A stretch of DNA of 64,000 nucleotides from Methylotetracoccus oryzae (GCF_006175985.1 NZ_SRSH01000001.1:434001-498000), one strand, 5' to 3'. Shown: positions 8,560 through 20,973, counted from the stretch's first letter. Numbers and translations are program-made. The notes: a model not told the origin generated them from the letters alone.

Positions 8560-8897
8560 ATTTGTGATTATTCCTCAACCCCGATCCGTATTGATGACGC
8601 GGTCCCGAGAGTCGTTCCAGTTCCCCGGAGGCGGACTGGACCGGGACTGAGCTTCCCGGCTGACGGAGCGGCAGCAAGATCATAATGGCTAAGGCACGCA
8701 ATTGGAATGCACTTGCCCCGCGCCGCGGCGGAGCGCGCCCACTCCCGAGAGTACAGATCCCGGCCGGGTTCGCTAAAATCACTTCGCGCATCGGAGATGG
8801 CTCCCGCACCGCATGCCCTTCCGGACTCGGGAACGACGCCGCCCCGACTCCGCCCCACCGACCGCGCCCCCCCGCAAACGGACGAGATGCCCGACTG
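8560..8897. other. Divergent intergenic region upstream of polA
   Basis: 338 bp between the methyltransferase and polA. Open reading frame continues upstream of polA but shows no protein-like character, so I treat it as non-coding. A TAAAAT hexamer at 8774-8779 is a possible -10 element for polA; the -35 is unclear. Nothing else is evident. Confidence 0.3.
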
Positions 8898-11612
8898 ATG
8901 ACTAATCCCATGGAATCGCTGCTGGTGCTGGTGGACGGCTCCTCGTTCCTGTACCGCGCCTACCACGCCCTGCCGCCGCTGACCAATTCCAAGAACATGC
9001 CGACTGGCGCGGTCTACGGGGTCGCGAACATGCTGCGCAAGCTGATGGCCGAGTATCCCGACGCCGACGTCGTCGTCGTGTTCGACGCGCCGGGCAAAAC
9101 GTTCCGGGACGACCTGTTTGCCGAGTACAAGGCACAGCGCCCGCCCATGCCGGACGACTTGCGCTGCCAGTTGGAACCTTTGCAGCGCTTGATTCGCGCC
9201 ATGGGCCTGCCGCTGCTGATCGAAGCAGGCGTCGAAGCCGACGATGTCATCGGAACCCTGGCCACACGGGCCGCGGCGGAAGGCAGCCCGGTCGTCATCT
9301 CGACCGGGGACAAGGACATGGCGCAACTCGTCGGCGAGCGGGTCACGCTGGAGAACACGATGTTCGACAGTCGCCTCGACCGCGAAGGAGTCATCGCCAA
9401 GTTCGGCGTGCCCCCCGAGCGTATCGTCGACTTTCTCGCGCTGACCGGAGACACGGCCGACAACATCCCCGGCGTGCCCAAGGTCGGCCCCAAGACCGCG
9501 GCCAAGTGGCTCAACGAATTCGGTGACCTGGATCAGTTGATCGCGCGCGCCGACGAGATCGGCGGAAAGATCGGCGAGAATCTCCGCGGCTGTCTCGACC
9601 AGATCCCACTGTCGAGGCAGTTGGCCACGATCGCTTGCGATCTGCCTCTGCACCTGTCCTCGGACAGTCTGCGGCGCCAAGCGGTGCACACAGACGTCTT
9701 GCGAGAAATCGCGGCCGAGCTCGAGTTCTCGTCCTGGCTCAAACAACTGAACGGCGCGGGCAGCCCAGCGGCGCCGACCGCCTCGACGGCGCCCGAAGAA
9801 CCCGGCCGCGAGTACGAGATGGTCGTCACCGAAAGCGCGCTCGACGCGTGGCTGGCCGAGCTCGAACGGGCCGAACTGTTCGCGTTCGACACGGAAACCA
9901 GCAGCCTTAACTACATGGACGCCGAGATCATCGGCGTGTCGTTCGCAGCCGAACCGGGACGGGCCGCCTATGTGCCGCTGCGGCACGACTACCCGGGTGC
10001 GCCGCCGCAGTTGTCGCGCGAGGCCGTGCTGGAGCGCCTGCGGCCGCTGCTGGAAGACCCCGGCCGTGCCAAGCTGGGCCAGCATCTGAAATACGACGCC
10101 AACGTGCTGGCCAATCATGGCATCGCGCTGCGCGGCATCGCCCATGACACGATGCTCGAGTCCTACGTGCTGAACAGCACGGCGACCCGGCACGACATGG
10201 ACTCGCTGGCCTCACGCTACCTCCAGCGCCAGACCATCCACTACGAAGACGTGGCGGGGAAGGGTGCCAAGCAGATCCCTTTCTCGGAGGTCTCGGTCGA
10301 GCGCGCCACGGAATACGCGGCCGAGGACGCTGAGATCACGCTAGCCCTGCACCGCGCACTATGGCCGCAGCTCACGGCCGCCCCGCGGCTGGAAGCGCTG
10401 TACCGGGATGTCGAGATACCGCTGGTGCCCGTGCTGTCGCGCATCGAGCGGACCGGCGTGCTGGTCGACGTGGAACTGCTCGCGGTGCAGGGCGGCGAAC
10501 TGGCCGCGCGGATGTTCGAAATCGAGCAGGCAGCCTGCGCCGTTGCCGGGCACCGTTTCAACCTCGGCTCCCCGAAACAGATCCAGAGCATCCTGTACGA
10601 CGAGTTGAATCTACCTGTCCTGAAAAAGACGCCCACGGGCCAGCCCTCGACCGATGAATCGGTGCTGCAGGATCTGGCCGAGCACTACGAACTGCCGCAG
10701 CTGATTCTCGACTTTCGATCGATGAGCAAGCTGAAGTCGACGTACACGGATCGTCTGGTCGAACAGGTGAATGCCCGCACCGGCCGGGTCCATACCTCTT
10801 ATCATCAGGCTGTCGCGGCCACCGGCCGACTGTCCTCGTCCGACCCCAATCTCCAGAACATTCCGGTCCGGACGCAGGAGGGGCGGCGCATCCGCCAGGC
10901 CTTCATCGCACCGCCGGGGCATCGCATCATCGCCGCCGACTACTCTCAGATCGAACTCCGCATCATGGCCCACCTTTCGGGCGACGCCAGTCTCACGGCC
11001 GCCTTCGCCGCGGAAGCCGACGTCCATCGCGCCACCGCTGCCGAAGTCTTCGGTCTAGCCCCCGACGCGGTGACAGCCGACCAGCGACGCTCGGCCAAGG
11101 CCATCAATTTCGGGCTGATCTACGGCATGTCGGCCTTCGGCCTCGCCAAACAGCTGAAGATCCCGCAGAAGGAAGCCCAACTCTACATCGACCTCTATTT
11201 CGCCCGCTATCCGGGGGTCAAGGCGTACATGGAGCAGACCCGCGAAGCGGCGCGGGCGCAAGGCTACGTCGAAACCCTGTTCGGCCGGCGACTGCATGTC
11301 GAGGACATTCAGTCGCGCAACGGCCAGCGGCGGCAATATGCCGAACGCACGGCGATCAACGCACCGATGCAGGGCACGGCCGCCGACATCATCAAACGGG
11401 CCATGATCGCGGTCGATGCCTGGATCGAAACCAGGCGCCTCCCGGTCCGGATGATCATGCAAGTCCATGACGAACTGGTGTTCGAGGTCGCGGAAGCTTA
11501 CGTCGACACGGCGTGCGCGGCGATCCGCGACCACATGGTCGGGGTTGCAGAACTCGCAGTGCCCCTGGTCGTCGACATCGGTGTGGGCCGGAACTGGGAC
11601 GAAGCGCATTGA
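8898..11612 (+). CDS. polA: DNA polymerase I
   Basis: Repair and Okazaki-fragment-processing polymerase of 904 residues, full length. Three domains are visible. The 5'-3' exonuclease (about 1-290) starts LLVLVDGSSFLYRAYHAL and has VEADDVIGTLA and GDTADNIPGVPKVGPKTA. The 3'-5' proofreading domain (about 305-500) has the intact exo I acidic motif FDTETSSLNY, so it should be active. The Pol A domain (about 510-904) has motif A ADYSQIELRIMAHLSGD, motif B RRSAKAINFGLIYGMSAFGL and motif C QVHDELVFEV. The ATG at 8898 is chosen because homologues begin just before LLVLVDGSS. Confidence 0.97.
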   Translation: MTNPMESLLVLVDGSSFLYRAYHALPPLTNSKNMPTGAVYGVANMLRKLMAEYPDADVVVVFDAPGKTFRDDLFAEYKAQRPPMPDDLRCQLEPLQRLIRAMGLPLLIEAGVEADDVIGTLATRAAAEGSPVVISTGDKDMAQLVGERVTLENTMFDSRLDREGVIAKFGVPPERIVDFLALTGDTADNIPGVPKVGPKTAAKWLNEFGDLDQLIARADEIGGKIGENLRGCLDQIPLSRQLATIACDLPLHLSSDSLRRQAVHTDVLREIAAELEFSSWLKQLNGAGSPAAPTASTAPEEPGREYEMVVTESALDAWLAELERAELFAFDTETSSLNYMDAEIIGVSFAAEPGRAAYVPLRHDYPGAPPQLSREAVLERLRPLLEDPGRAKLGQHLKYDANVLANHGIALRGIAHDTMLESYVLNSTATRHDMDSLASRYLQRQTIHYEDVAGKGAKQIPFSEVSVERATEYAAEDAEITLALHRALWPQLTAAPRLEALYRDVEIPLVPVLSRIERTGVLVDVELLAVQGGELAARMFEIEQAACAVAGHRFNLGSPKQIQSILYDELNLPVLKKTPTGQPSTDESVLQDLAEHYELPQLILDFRSMSKLKSTYTDRLVEQVNARTGRVHTSYHQAVAATGRLSSSDPNLQNIPVRTQEGRRIRQAFIAPPGHRIIAADYSQIELRIMAHLSGDASLTAAFAAEADVHRATAAEVFGLAPDAVTADQRRSAKAINFGLIYGMSAFGLAKQLKIPQKEAQLYIDLYFARYPGVKAYMEQTREAARAQGYVETLFGRRLHVEDIQSRNGQRRQYAERTAINAPMQGTAADIIKRAMIAVDAWIETRRLPVRMIMQVHDELVFEVAEAYVDTACAAIRDHMVGVAELAVPLVVDIGVGRNWDEAH

Positions 11613-11634
11613 GGCGCCCTCTCCGGCAACAGCG

Positions 11635-12207
11635 CTACGGCGGGAAACGATACAGATCCTGGCCCGGCACGGCCCACACGCCGACACCACGGCTGCGGGC
11701 GATGCGCTCGATCAAGATGTACTCCAGCGGCGCATCGGGCAACACGACGCCAAAGCCCTGTTCGATCAGATAGGTTCCGAGATCATAACCCTCGACGTCG
11801 CAGTAGGCCGGATACGTACCGTCCCCGTATTGACCATCAGCCAGGCAATGCACGAACTTCGAGCCGATCTTGAACTCCAGCGCGAGGCGCGTCTGCGAGG
11901 CGCAGTTGTTCGGCAGCGTGAACCGCTGGCAGGTATAGGCCGTACGCGGGATATAGAGGCCGAACAAGCGGAACGTGCGATTCTTGATGCGGATGGTGCC
12001 GTCGTCGTTGACGAACGCGTAGCTGCTGACCTCGAAGGCCGACACCGCCGACGGCAGGAGGCCCCACAGGGTTGCCGCCAGCAGGACCAGGAGCCAACCT
12101 ACGCCGGTGCGCGACGAATCGATGCCGAGGCCTCTTCGCCAACCGCCCTCTTGATCGGGAGCAGCGACTGCCAGATCAGGGCTCTTAGTGCCGTCCGGCG
12201 CCGTCAT
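11635..12207 (-). CDS. Membrane-anchored staphylococcal-nuclease-like protein, probably degenerate
   Basis: About 190 residues. A hydrophobic segment at about residues 33-55 (VGWLLVLLAATLWGLLPSAV) ends in an AFE-like cleavage or anchor site, so the protein is exported or anchored. The rest resembles an SNase fold: IRIKNRTFRLFGLYIPRTAYTC, a middle strand with ALEFKIGSKFVHC, and the helical GTYLIEQGFGVVL. The usual catalytic DGDT motif is replaced by DDGTIRI, so nuclease activity is doubtful. The start overlaps the preceding small membrane gene by 4 bp (ATGA), indicating translational coupling. It converges on polA. Confidence 0.6.
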   Translation of the reverse strand: MTAPDGTKSPDLAVAAPDQEGGWRRGLGIDSSRTGVGWLLVLLAATLWGLLPSAVSAFEVSSYAFVNDDGTIRIKNRTFRLFGLYIPRTAYTCQRFTLPNNCASQTRLALEFKIGSKFVHCLADGQYGDGTYPAYCDVEGYDLGTYLIEQGFGVVLPDAPLEYILIERIARSRGVGVWAVPGQDLYRFPP

Positions 12208-12389
12208 CGGCCGCGCTCGGGCGAGGGCGAGTCGTCCGCCTCCGCATACAAATCGGCAATCAGGTCCCGAAACCACCGAGGCCGACGCAGGACCACATAG
12301 AATCCGAGCAACGTCGTCGTCGGTATCGGACCGATGCCCAGCAGAGCCAGCACCGTCAGGGCGGCAAGGCATTTTGCGCGTGCGCTCAT
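12204..12389 (-). CDS. Small membrane protein, 61 aa
   Basis: Starting at the ATG at 12389, the product is one hydrophobic segment (CLAALTVLALLGIGPIPTTT) followed by a basic patch (LRRPRWFRDLIADLYAE) and an acidic tail. It overlaps the SNase-like gene by 4 bp, so the two form a small operon. I recognise no family; a role with its membrane-anchored partner is inference. An upstream in-frame start at 12638 would overlap the divergent gene and is unlikely. Confidence 0.55.
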   Translation of the reverse strand: MSARAKCLAALTVLALLGIGPIPTTTLLGFYVVLRRPRWFRDLIADLYAEADDSPSPERGR

Positions 12390-12513
12390 AGCAAGGTCCT
12401 GGAGCAGGCGTAAAATGAAACGATCATCACTAGACGCCCCGGGCCTGCGCTTGTCAAGCGAGACGCGGAGGCCGGCACCTCGATCGTCAGCAGGGGTACG
12501 GCAGCTGAACACC

Positions 12514-12990
12514 ATGCTACGCAAGATTATCTCCGGGGGGCAGACCGGCGTGGACCGCGCCGCCCTCGACGCGGCAATGGCTTCCTTTTTTCCGTGCGGC
12601 GGCTGGTGTCCCGCAGGTCGGCAGGCGGAGGATGGCAAGCTGCCGGAGCGCTACCCGCTGACCCCTCTGGACGAGGGCGGTTACGCCGAACGCACCCTCA
12701 AGAACCTGCTCGAAGCCGACGGCACAGCCGTGATCTACTTCGGCCAACTGGCGGGCGGAACCGAACTGACGGTTCATCAGTGTATTCAGCACGGTCGTCC
12801 CTATCAGTTGATCGATGGCGACGAAGTTGCCGTCGAGCGTGCGATCCACCTGCTCCGCCGGTTCGTCCGAGAGCAACACATCGGCGTTCTGAATGTCGCA
12901 GGCCCTCGCGCCAGCGCCCGCCCCCAGGGCTATGTGTACGCGCGCGCCGTCATCGCGAGCCTGATCGGCCATTACGCCGACGCGCCATGA
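12514..12990 (+). CDS. Putative molybdenum carrier family protein
   Basis: A 158-residue Rossmann-like protein of the putative molybdenum-carrier/LOG-related family: nucleotide-binding SGGQTGVDRAALDAA at residues 7-21, GGWCPAGRQAEDG, a second phosphate-binding stretch GTAVIYFGQLAGGTELT, and the C-terminal VLNVAGPRASARPQG. Cytosolic. Despite the family name the biochemical role is not settled; nucleotide or molybdate binding is inferred from the family. The stop overlaps the next start (ATGA), so the two are co-translated. Confidence 0.82.
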   Translation: MLRKIISGGQTGVDRAALDAAMASFFPCGGWCPAGRQAEDGKLPERYPLTPLDEGGYAERTLKNLLEADGTAVIYFGQLAGGTELTVHQCIQHGRPYQLIDGDEVAVERAIHLLRRFVREQHIGVLNVAGPRASARPQGYVYARAVIASLIGHYADAP

Positions 12991-13544
12991 TCGTTCGGCA
13001 AACGACTCAGTTCCTATGGCTGCTGCCCGACGCGGCCAGCAGCGCGCGATTTGGACACCTCATCGGCGACTTGTCGGCCCGCGTCGGCGCAGCACCCTTC
13101 GAGCCTCATGTCACACTGCTGGGCAGTCTCTGCGCGGAGGCTGCCGACCTGATCGAACACACGCGTGCACTGGCCAGGCTCATCGCTCCTTTTCGCATCG
13201 CCGTCGAACGCCCGGACCACAGCGACGCCTATTTCCAGTGCGTTTTTTTAGTAACGGCGCTGGATGGGGAACTGATCGCGGCTCGCGCCGAGGCGGAGCG
13301 GACCTTCGGCTGTGCGCCGAACTCGACGCCGTTCTTTCCGCACCTGTCGCTGGTCTATGGCACCTTCGACCCAGTCATCCGACAGCAGCTGGTTGAATCG
13401 GCAGCCTGCGAGCTGCCGACGCATTGCGCCGTCGATCGCCTGCAGCTCGTCGAGGGCGCACCCGATTATCGCGACTGGCGAACGATCGAAACCTTTGCCC
13501 TGAGCGGCACCCGGAACCCATGCTCGCAGTCAGGGCGGGCCTGA
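12987..13544 (+). CDS. 2H-phosphoesterase / cyclic phosphodiesterase-like protein
   Basis: A 185-residue protein with the two histidine motifs of the 2H phosphoesterase superfamily: PHVTLLG near residue 40 and PHLSLVYG near residue 115. It most resembles the CPDase-like group that opens ADP-ribose 1'',2''-cyclic phosphate or related nucleotide cyclic phosphates. The substrate here is unknown. Its start codon overlaps the stop of the molybdenum-carrier-like gene. Confidence 0.78.
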   Translation: MIVRQTTQFLWLLPDAASSARFGHLIGDLSARVGAAPFEPHVTLLGSLCAEAADLIEHTRALARLIAPFRIAVERPDHSDAYFQCVFLVTALDGELIAARAEAERTFGCAPNSTPFFPHLSLVYGTFDPVIRQQLVESAACELPTHCAVDRLQLVEGAPDYRDWRTIETFALSGTRNPCSQSGRA

Positions 13545-13556
13545 AGGGAGGACTTC

Positions 13557-14048
13557 ATGACCAATCGATTGACCGTGATCAGCGCGCAACGGATCGGACA
13601 GTTGAGCGACACCGCCGCCGCATCGCCCCGGCGACGCCAGAATCTGAATCTGCATCCCGTGCTCGAAGACCCGATCCAGCGGCTGTTCAACGCCATGGAA
13701 CCCGGCACCTACGTGCGGCCGCATCGGCATGCGCGGGAACTCGGCTGGGAGTTGATGATGGCCGCGCGGGGCGCGTTCTCCATTCTGACCTTCGATGACG
13801 AGGGCACGGTACTCGAACGTGTCGATCTCGGAGCGGGGCAGGCGGCCGCGGCCGAAATCCCTGCGAATACCTGGCATGCGGTCGTCGTGATGGCACCCGG
13901 AACGGTCATGTTCGAGGTCAAGCCAGGCCCATACTGCGCCGTCAGCGACAAGGACTTTGCGGCCTGGGCGCCCGCGGAAGGTGCGCCCGACGCCGCCCGC
14001 TACGTTGCGTGGTACGAGCACGCCCGGCCCGGCGACCGGATCGCCTGA
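13557..14048 (+). CDS. WbuC-type cupin-fold metalloprotein
   Basis: A 163-residue cupin. The metal-binding motif 1 is PHRHARELGWELMMAARG (two His, one Glu) and motif 2 includes PANTWHAVVVM. The RRRQNLNLHP stretch before the cupin and the overall length match the WbuC family, known mostly from O-antigen loci; no such locus is visible here, so its function is open. It lies 12 bp after the cyclic phosphodiesterase gene and shares its operon. Its TGA overlaps an ATG that opens a 41-codon frame running into the ilvB leader region. Confidence 0.85.
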   Translation: MTNRLTVISAQRIGQLSDTAAASPRRRQNLNLHPVLEDPIQRLFNAMEPGTYVRPHRHARELGWELMMAARGAFSILTFDDEGTVLERVDLGAGQAAAAEIPANTWHAVVVMAPGTVMFEVKPGPYCAVSDKDFAAWAPAEGAPDAARYVAWYEHARPGDRIA

Positions 14049-14077
14049 TGAGAGAGCCCCGAAGCGGGCTGTCCGCC

Positions 14078-14106
14078 TTGACGGATCAGGCTTTACCGAG
14101 TATTTT
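14078..14106 (+). promoter_or_regulatory. Predicted sigma70 promoter of the ilv operon
   Basis: TTGACG (14078-14083), a 17-bp spacer and TATTTT (14101-14106), close to the ideal TTGACA/TATAAT. Transcription would start near 14113, about 70 nt before ilvB. Seen by eye; not scored. Confidence 0.6.
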
Positions 14107-14142
14107 GGCCGACCATTTGCCTTTTGCTTACCATACTTCGCC

Positions 14143-14171
14143 GGGCGCCCTCAAGCGCCCCGTGTCTTTTT
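14143..14171 (+). terminator. Terminator-like hairpin in the ilvB leader (possible attenuator)
   Basis: GGGCGC (14143-14148), loop CCTCAA, GCGCCC (14155-14160), then CGTGTC and five T (14167-14171). It lies between the predicted promoter and the ilvB start codon, so transcripts must read through it to express ilvB. The GAGG directly after the T-run is probably the ilvB ribosome binding site. It could also end transcripts from the cupin operon. Confidence 0.5.
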
Positions 14172-14185
14172 GAGGGTTGTCGATC

Positions 14186-17492
<3,307 letters not shown>

Positions 17493-17547
17493 CCGGTCGC
17501 GCCCACAGCACCCACCCGCCACTCCGCCCGCATCGGGAGCCTCATCG

Positions 17548-18288
17548 ATGGACGAACCCGTCGTTCCGCGCAAGCGCGGCCGCGGCATTTATTTGCTGCC
17601 GAATCTGTTCACGACGGCAGCGTTGTTCGCGGGCTTCTACGCGATCACGGCGGCCCTGGGCCAGAACTTCGAGCACGCTGCCGTCGCGATCTTCATCGCG
17701 ATGGTGCTCGACGGTCTGGACGGGCGGGTGGCGCGGCTGACGAACACGCAGAGCGCCTTCGGCGCCGAGTACGACAGCATGGCCGACCTGACCTCGTTCG
17801 GGATCGCGCCGGCGGTGGTGCTGTATATCTGGTCGCTGCACTACCTCGGCAAGCTCGGCTGGGTCGCGGCCTTCGTGCATGCGGCGGGGGCAGCGCTGCG
17901 GCTGGCGCGCTTCAACACCCAGATTGCCACCGCCGACAAGCGCTACTTTCAGGGTCTGCCCAGCCCGTCGGCGGCGGCCATCCTGGCGGGTTTCATCTGG
18001 TTCGGCATCGAGCACGGCTTCGAGGGGGAAACCCTGCGCCACATCGCGCTGGCGCTGGCGATGATGACCGGCTTGCTGATGGTCAGCAATTTCCGCTACT
18101 ACAGCTTCAAGGACGTGGATCTGCGCGGGCGCATTCCCTTCGTGCGGGTGATCGTCATGATGCTGGCCTTCGGCGTGATCTTCACCAATCCGCCGCTGAT
18201 GCTGTTCGCCTTGTTCACGGCCTATGCGATATCGGGGCCGGTGCTGACGGTGCTGCTGCGCAAACGCCGGCGCGAGCGACGGAGCTGA
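17548..18288 (+). CDS. pssA: CDP-diacylglycerol-serine O-phosphatidyltransferase
   Basis: Integral membrane enzyme making phosphatidylserine, the precursor of phosphatidylethanolamine. The CDP-alcohol phosphatidyltransferase signature is complete: DGLDGRVARL, eight residues, then GAEYDSMAD. Several membrane helices surround it. At 246 residues it is the Bacillus-like/proteobacterial type II enzyme. The pairing ilvC-pssA-leuA is common in beta- and gammaproteobacteria; the metabolic reason is not obvious. 55 bp after ilvC. Confidence 0.94.
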   Translation: MDEPVVPRKRGRGIYLLPNLFTTAALFAGFYAITAALGQNFEHAAVAIFIAMVLDGLDGRVARLTNTQSAFGAEYDSMADLTSFGIAPAVVLYIWSLHYLGKLGWVAAFVHAAGAALRLARFNTQIATADKRYFQGLPSPSAAAILAGFIWFGIEHGFEGETLRHIALALAMMTGLLMVSNFRYYSFKDVDLRGRIPFVRVIVMMLAFGVIFTNPPLMLFALFTAYAISGPVLTVLLRKRRRERRS

Positions 18289-18307
18289 TCGATCCTGACC
18301 ACGGTTC

Positions 18308-18336
18308 TTGGCAGAACGAGACGCGGGCGGTATAGT
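18308..18336 (+). promoter_or_regulatory. Predicted sigma70 promoter of leuA and its leader
   Basis: TTGGCA (18308-18313), a 17-bp spacer and TATAGT (18331-18336). Transcription would start near 18343, about 20 nt before the leader-peptide ATG, and leave a leader of more than 220 nt before leuA. Confidence 0.6.
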
Positions 18337-18363
18337 CTTGTTGTCCCTGAAAAAATACCTGCA

Positions 18364-18477
18364 ATGAACTGCCTTTCCTCCAATCGAATGCTGAATCGCC
18401 TTTCCGTGACGATGCCGACAGCGGCAGCGCGCGGCAGCTTGCGTTCGATCCGCCTGCCGGCGCTGCTGCTGCCCTGA
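18364..18477 (+). CDS. Predicted leucine-rich leader peptide of leuA, 37 aa
   Basis: A 37-codon reading frame just after a good promoter and 92 bp before leuA. Eight of its 37 codons are leucine, and it ends Leu-Pro-Ala-Leu-Leu-Leu-Pro-stop, with three consecutive CTG codons at 18463-18471. The final codons lie inside an RNA hairpin. Leader peptides rich in the end-product amino acid are the known sensor in transcription attenuation of leu operons. There is no strong ribosome binding site, so translation is inferred. Confidence 0.5.
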   Translation: MNCLSSNRMLNRLSVTMPTAAARGSLRSIRLPALLLP

Positions 18478-18537
18478 GGGGCAGACACACCAAACTCCCA
18501 TACCCCCTGCATTTCGTCTGCCGCCGTTGAACCGGCG
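18433..18537 (+). promoter_or_regulatory. Alternative RNA hairpins in the leuA leader
   Basis: Four segments can pair in competing ways: GGCAGC (18433-18438) with GCTGCC (18468-18473); CTGCCC (18469-18474) with GGGCAG (18479-18484); GGCAGAC (18480-18486) with GTCTGCC (18516-18522). A further hairpin CGCCG/CGGCG lies at 18522-18537. The pairings are mutually exclusive in the 1:2, 2:3, 3:4 style of an attenuator, and segment 2 covers the triple-leucine codons. No T-run follows the last hairpin, so the output could be translational or Rho-based. Confidence 0.45.
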
Positions 18538-18569
18538 CCACTGCAATCGATGGATTTTGGAGCATCGCC

Positions 18570-20114
18570 ATGAGCGACAAACTGATCATTTTCGACACCA
18601 CGCTGCGCGACGGCGAACAAAGCCCCGGCGCCTCGATGACCCGGGACGAGAAGGTCCGGATCGCCCGGGCGCTGGAGAGGCTGCGCGTCGACGTCATCGA
18701 AGCCGGCTTTCCGGCCGCGAGCCCCGGTGACTTCGAATCGGTGCAGGCGGTTGCCCGCGCCGTCCGCGACAGTTCAGTCTGCGGCCTGGCCCGCGCGCTG
18801 GACCGCGACATCGACCGGGCGGGCGAAGCCCTTAAAGACGCGCAGCGGCCGCGTATCCACACGTTCATCGCCACCTCGCCGATCCATATGCAGCGCAAGC
18901 TGAACATGACGCCGGATCAGGTCGTCGAGCACGCGGTCAAGGCCGTGCGGCGCGCACGGCAGTACGCGGATGACGTCGAGTTTTCGCCCGAGGACGCGGG
19001 CCGCTCCGAAGAGGATTTCCTGTGCCGCATACTCGAAGCCGTGATCGATGCCGGCGCACGGACATTGAACATTCCGGATACGGTAGGCTACGCCATGCCC
19101 GATCAGTTCGGAGGGATGATCGGCCGCCTGATCGAACGGATCCCGAATTCGGACAAGGCGATCTTTTCGGTCCATTGCCACAATGATCTGGGCCTGGCCG
19201 TCGCGAATTCGCTGTCCGCTGTGATGCACGGCGCCCGTCAGGTCGAATGCACGATTAACGGCCTCGGCGAACGGGCCGGCAATGCTGCGTTGGAGGAGAT
19301 CGTCATGGCCGTCAGGACGCGCCGCGATTTCTTCCCGTGCCACACCGACATCGACACACGGGAGATCGTCGCGTGCTCGAAGCTGGTATCGAACATCACC
19401 GGCTTTCCGGTGCAGCCGAACAAGGCCATCGTGGGCGCCAATGCCTTCGCCCATGAATCGGGCATCCACCAGGACGGCGTGCTGAAGAGCCGCGAAACCT
19501 ACGAGATCATGTCGGCCGAGGAAGTGGGCTGGACCGCTAACCGGATGGTGCTGGGCAAGCACTCCGGACGCAATGCGTTCCGCACGCGGATGCAGGAACT
19601 CGGCATCGATTTCGCTTCCGAACAGGATCTGAACGCCGCTTTCCAGCGTTTCAAGGAACTCGCCGACAAGAAGCACGACATCTTCGATGAAGATCTTCAG
19701 GCCCTGATCACCGAGGCCGGAGTCGAGGCCGAGGACGAGTGCGTGCGCCTGGTCTACCTGCACGTCTGCTCCGAGACCGGTGAGGTACCCAACGCCCGCG
19801 TGACCGTGAAGGTCGACAACGAGGAACTGACCGGGACGGCCGTGGGCGGCGGCGCGGTCGATGCCAGCCTCAAGGCGATCGAGTCGCTGGTGCATGCCGA
19901 AGCCAATCTGCAGCTCTATTCGGTCAACGCGATCACCAGCGGCACCGATTCGCAAGGCGAGGTCACCGTGCGCCTCGAGAAGGGCGGGCGCATCGTGAAC
20001 GGACAGGGTGCCGATACCGACATCGTGATCGCCTCGGCGAAAGCCTACGTCAACGCGGTCAACAAGCTGCGGACGAGCAAACAGCGCATGCACCCGCAGG
20101 TCGGCGACGTCTAG
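18570..20114 (+). CDS. leuA: 2-isopropylmalate synthase
   Basis: First committed enzyme of leucine synthesis, joining acetyl-CoA to 2-ketoisovalerate. The DRE-TIM metallolyase signature [16 protein letters not shown] is at residues 7-22, metal ligands lie in [16 protein letters not shown], and [14 protein letters not shown] follows. The C-terminal leucine-binding regulatory domain is present ([20 protein letters not shown], then [19 protein letters not shown]), so the 514-residue long form should be feedback inhibited. It follows a leader with attenuator-like features. Confidence 0.97.
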   Translation: MSDKLIIFDTTLRDGEQSPGASMTRDEKVRIARALERLRVDVIEAGFPAASPGDFESVQAVARAVRDSSVCGLARALDRDIDRAGEALKDAQRPRIHTFIATSPIHMQRKLNMTPDQVVEHAVKAVRRARQYADDVEFSPEDAGRSEEDFLCRILEAVIDAGARTLNIPDTVGYAMPDQFGGMIGRLIERIPNSDKAIFSVHCHNDLGLAVANSLSAVMHGARQVECTINGLGERAGNAALEEIVMAVRTRRDFFPCHTDIDTREIVACSKLVSNITGFPVQPNKAIVGANAFAHESGIHQDGVLKSRETYEIMSAEEVGWTANRMVLGKHSGRNAFRTRMQELGIDFASEQDLNAAFQRFKELADKKHDIFDEDLQALITEAGVEAEDECVRLVYLHVCSETGEVPNARVTVKVDNEELTGTAVGGGAVDASLKAIESLVHAEANLQLYSVNAITSGTDSQGEVTVRLEKGGRIVNGQGADTDIVIASAKAYVNAVNKLRTSKQRMHPQVGDV

Positions 20115-20124
20115 GATCGCCGCA

Positions 20125-20973
20125 GTGGAACGTGAGGCCCTGCGCCTGGAGTATCTCGCGGCGATGGGAATCGAGGCCTGGGTGCCGCGCCATGCCGCCG
20201 GTGCGGGCGCCATCGAAACCGCATCGGCGGTTCCGGACAACGCAGCCAGCGAGGACTTCCAAGCACCGCTGACCACGCCGCCGAGCCCTCCCGCTGCACT
20301 GGAGATCCCGTTCGCCGCCCCCGCCCAGCCCAGCGAACCCGTCCAGACCGCCGCGACGGATGCCATCGATCACCTCGGCTGGGACGAACTCGAGTTCCGT
20401 GTGGCCAAATGCAAGGCTTGTGAACTGCATGCAACCCGGACGCAGACGGTCTTCGGTGTCGGTGATCGCACCGCGAGCTGGCTGATCATCGGAGAGGCGC
20501 CGGGCGAACAGGAGGATCTGAAGGGCGAGCCCTTCGTGGGCCGGGCCGGACAACTGCTGAATGAAATGCTGCGCGCGATCGGGCTGTCGCGCGACACCGT
20601 CTACATTGCCAATGTGCTCAAATGCCGCCCACCGCGGAACCGGGATCCGTCACCGGCCGAGGCCGGCTCCTGCGAGCCGTTCCTCCACCGCCAGGTGGCG
20701 CTGATTGCGCCCGACATTATCGTTGCGGTCGGCCGCATCGCCGCGCAGAACCTGTTAAAAACCGCGACGCCGATCGGTAAACTACGCGGCACCGTGCACC
20801 GTTATCAGGGCATCCCGCTGGTGGTCACCTACCATCCGGCCTACCTGCTGCGCAGCCCTGGGGAAAAGCGGCGCGCCTGGGACGACCTGCAGCTGGCCGT
20901 CAACACGTTCCGCGAACAACAACAGCAAAAAGGAAACGTCGTTTCGTCATGTTCGAATGGCTCGATCGGGTAA
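20125..20973 (+). CDS. Type 4 uracil-DNA glycosylase (4Fe-4S)
   Basis: Removes uracil from DNA. The iron-sulfur ligands are visible: CKAC (Cys96 and Cys99), then Cys in VLKCRPPRNRDP and GSCEPFL. Motif A is GEAPGEQEDLKGEPFVGRAG; the C-terminal motif is VVTYHPAYLLRSPGEKR. The N-terminal 90 residues are an Ala/Pro-rich linker after the conserved EYLAAMGIEAWVPR. The start is GTG at 20125, 10 bp after leuA. Its end overlaps rimI by 25 bp, as often seen in gammaproteobacteria. Confidence 0.9.
   Translation: MEREALRLEYLAAMGIEAWVPRHAAGAGAIETASAVPDNAASEDFQAPLTTPPSPPAALEIPFAAPAQPSEPVQTAATDAIDHLGWDELEFRVAKCKACELHATRTQTVFGVGDRTASWLIIGEAPGEQEDLKGEPFVGRAGQLLNEMLRAIGLSRDTVYIANVLKCRPPRNRDPSPAEAGSCEPFLHRQVALIAPDIIVAVGRIAAQNLLKTATPIGKLRGTVHRYQGIPLVVTYHPAYLLRSPGEKRRAWDDLQLAVNTFREQQQQKGNVVSSCSNGSIG

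Noticed and set aside
8568..10193. 541-codon minus-strand frame
   Set aside because: Antisense to polA, which has all its motifs.
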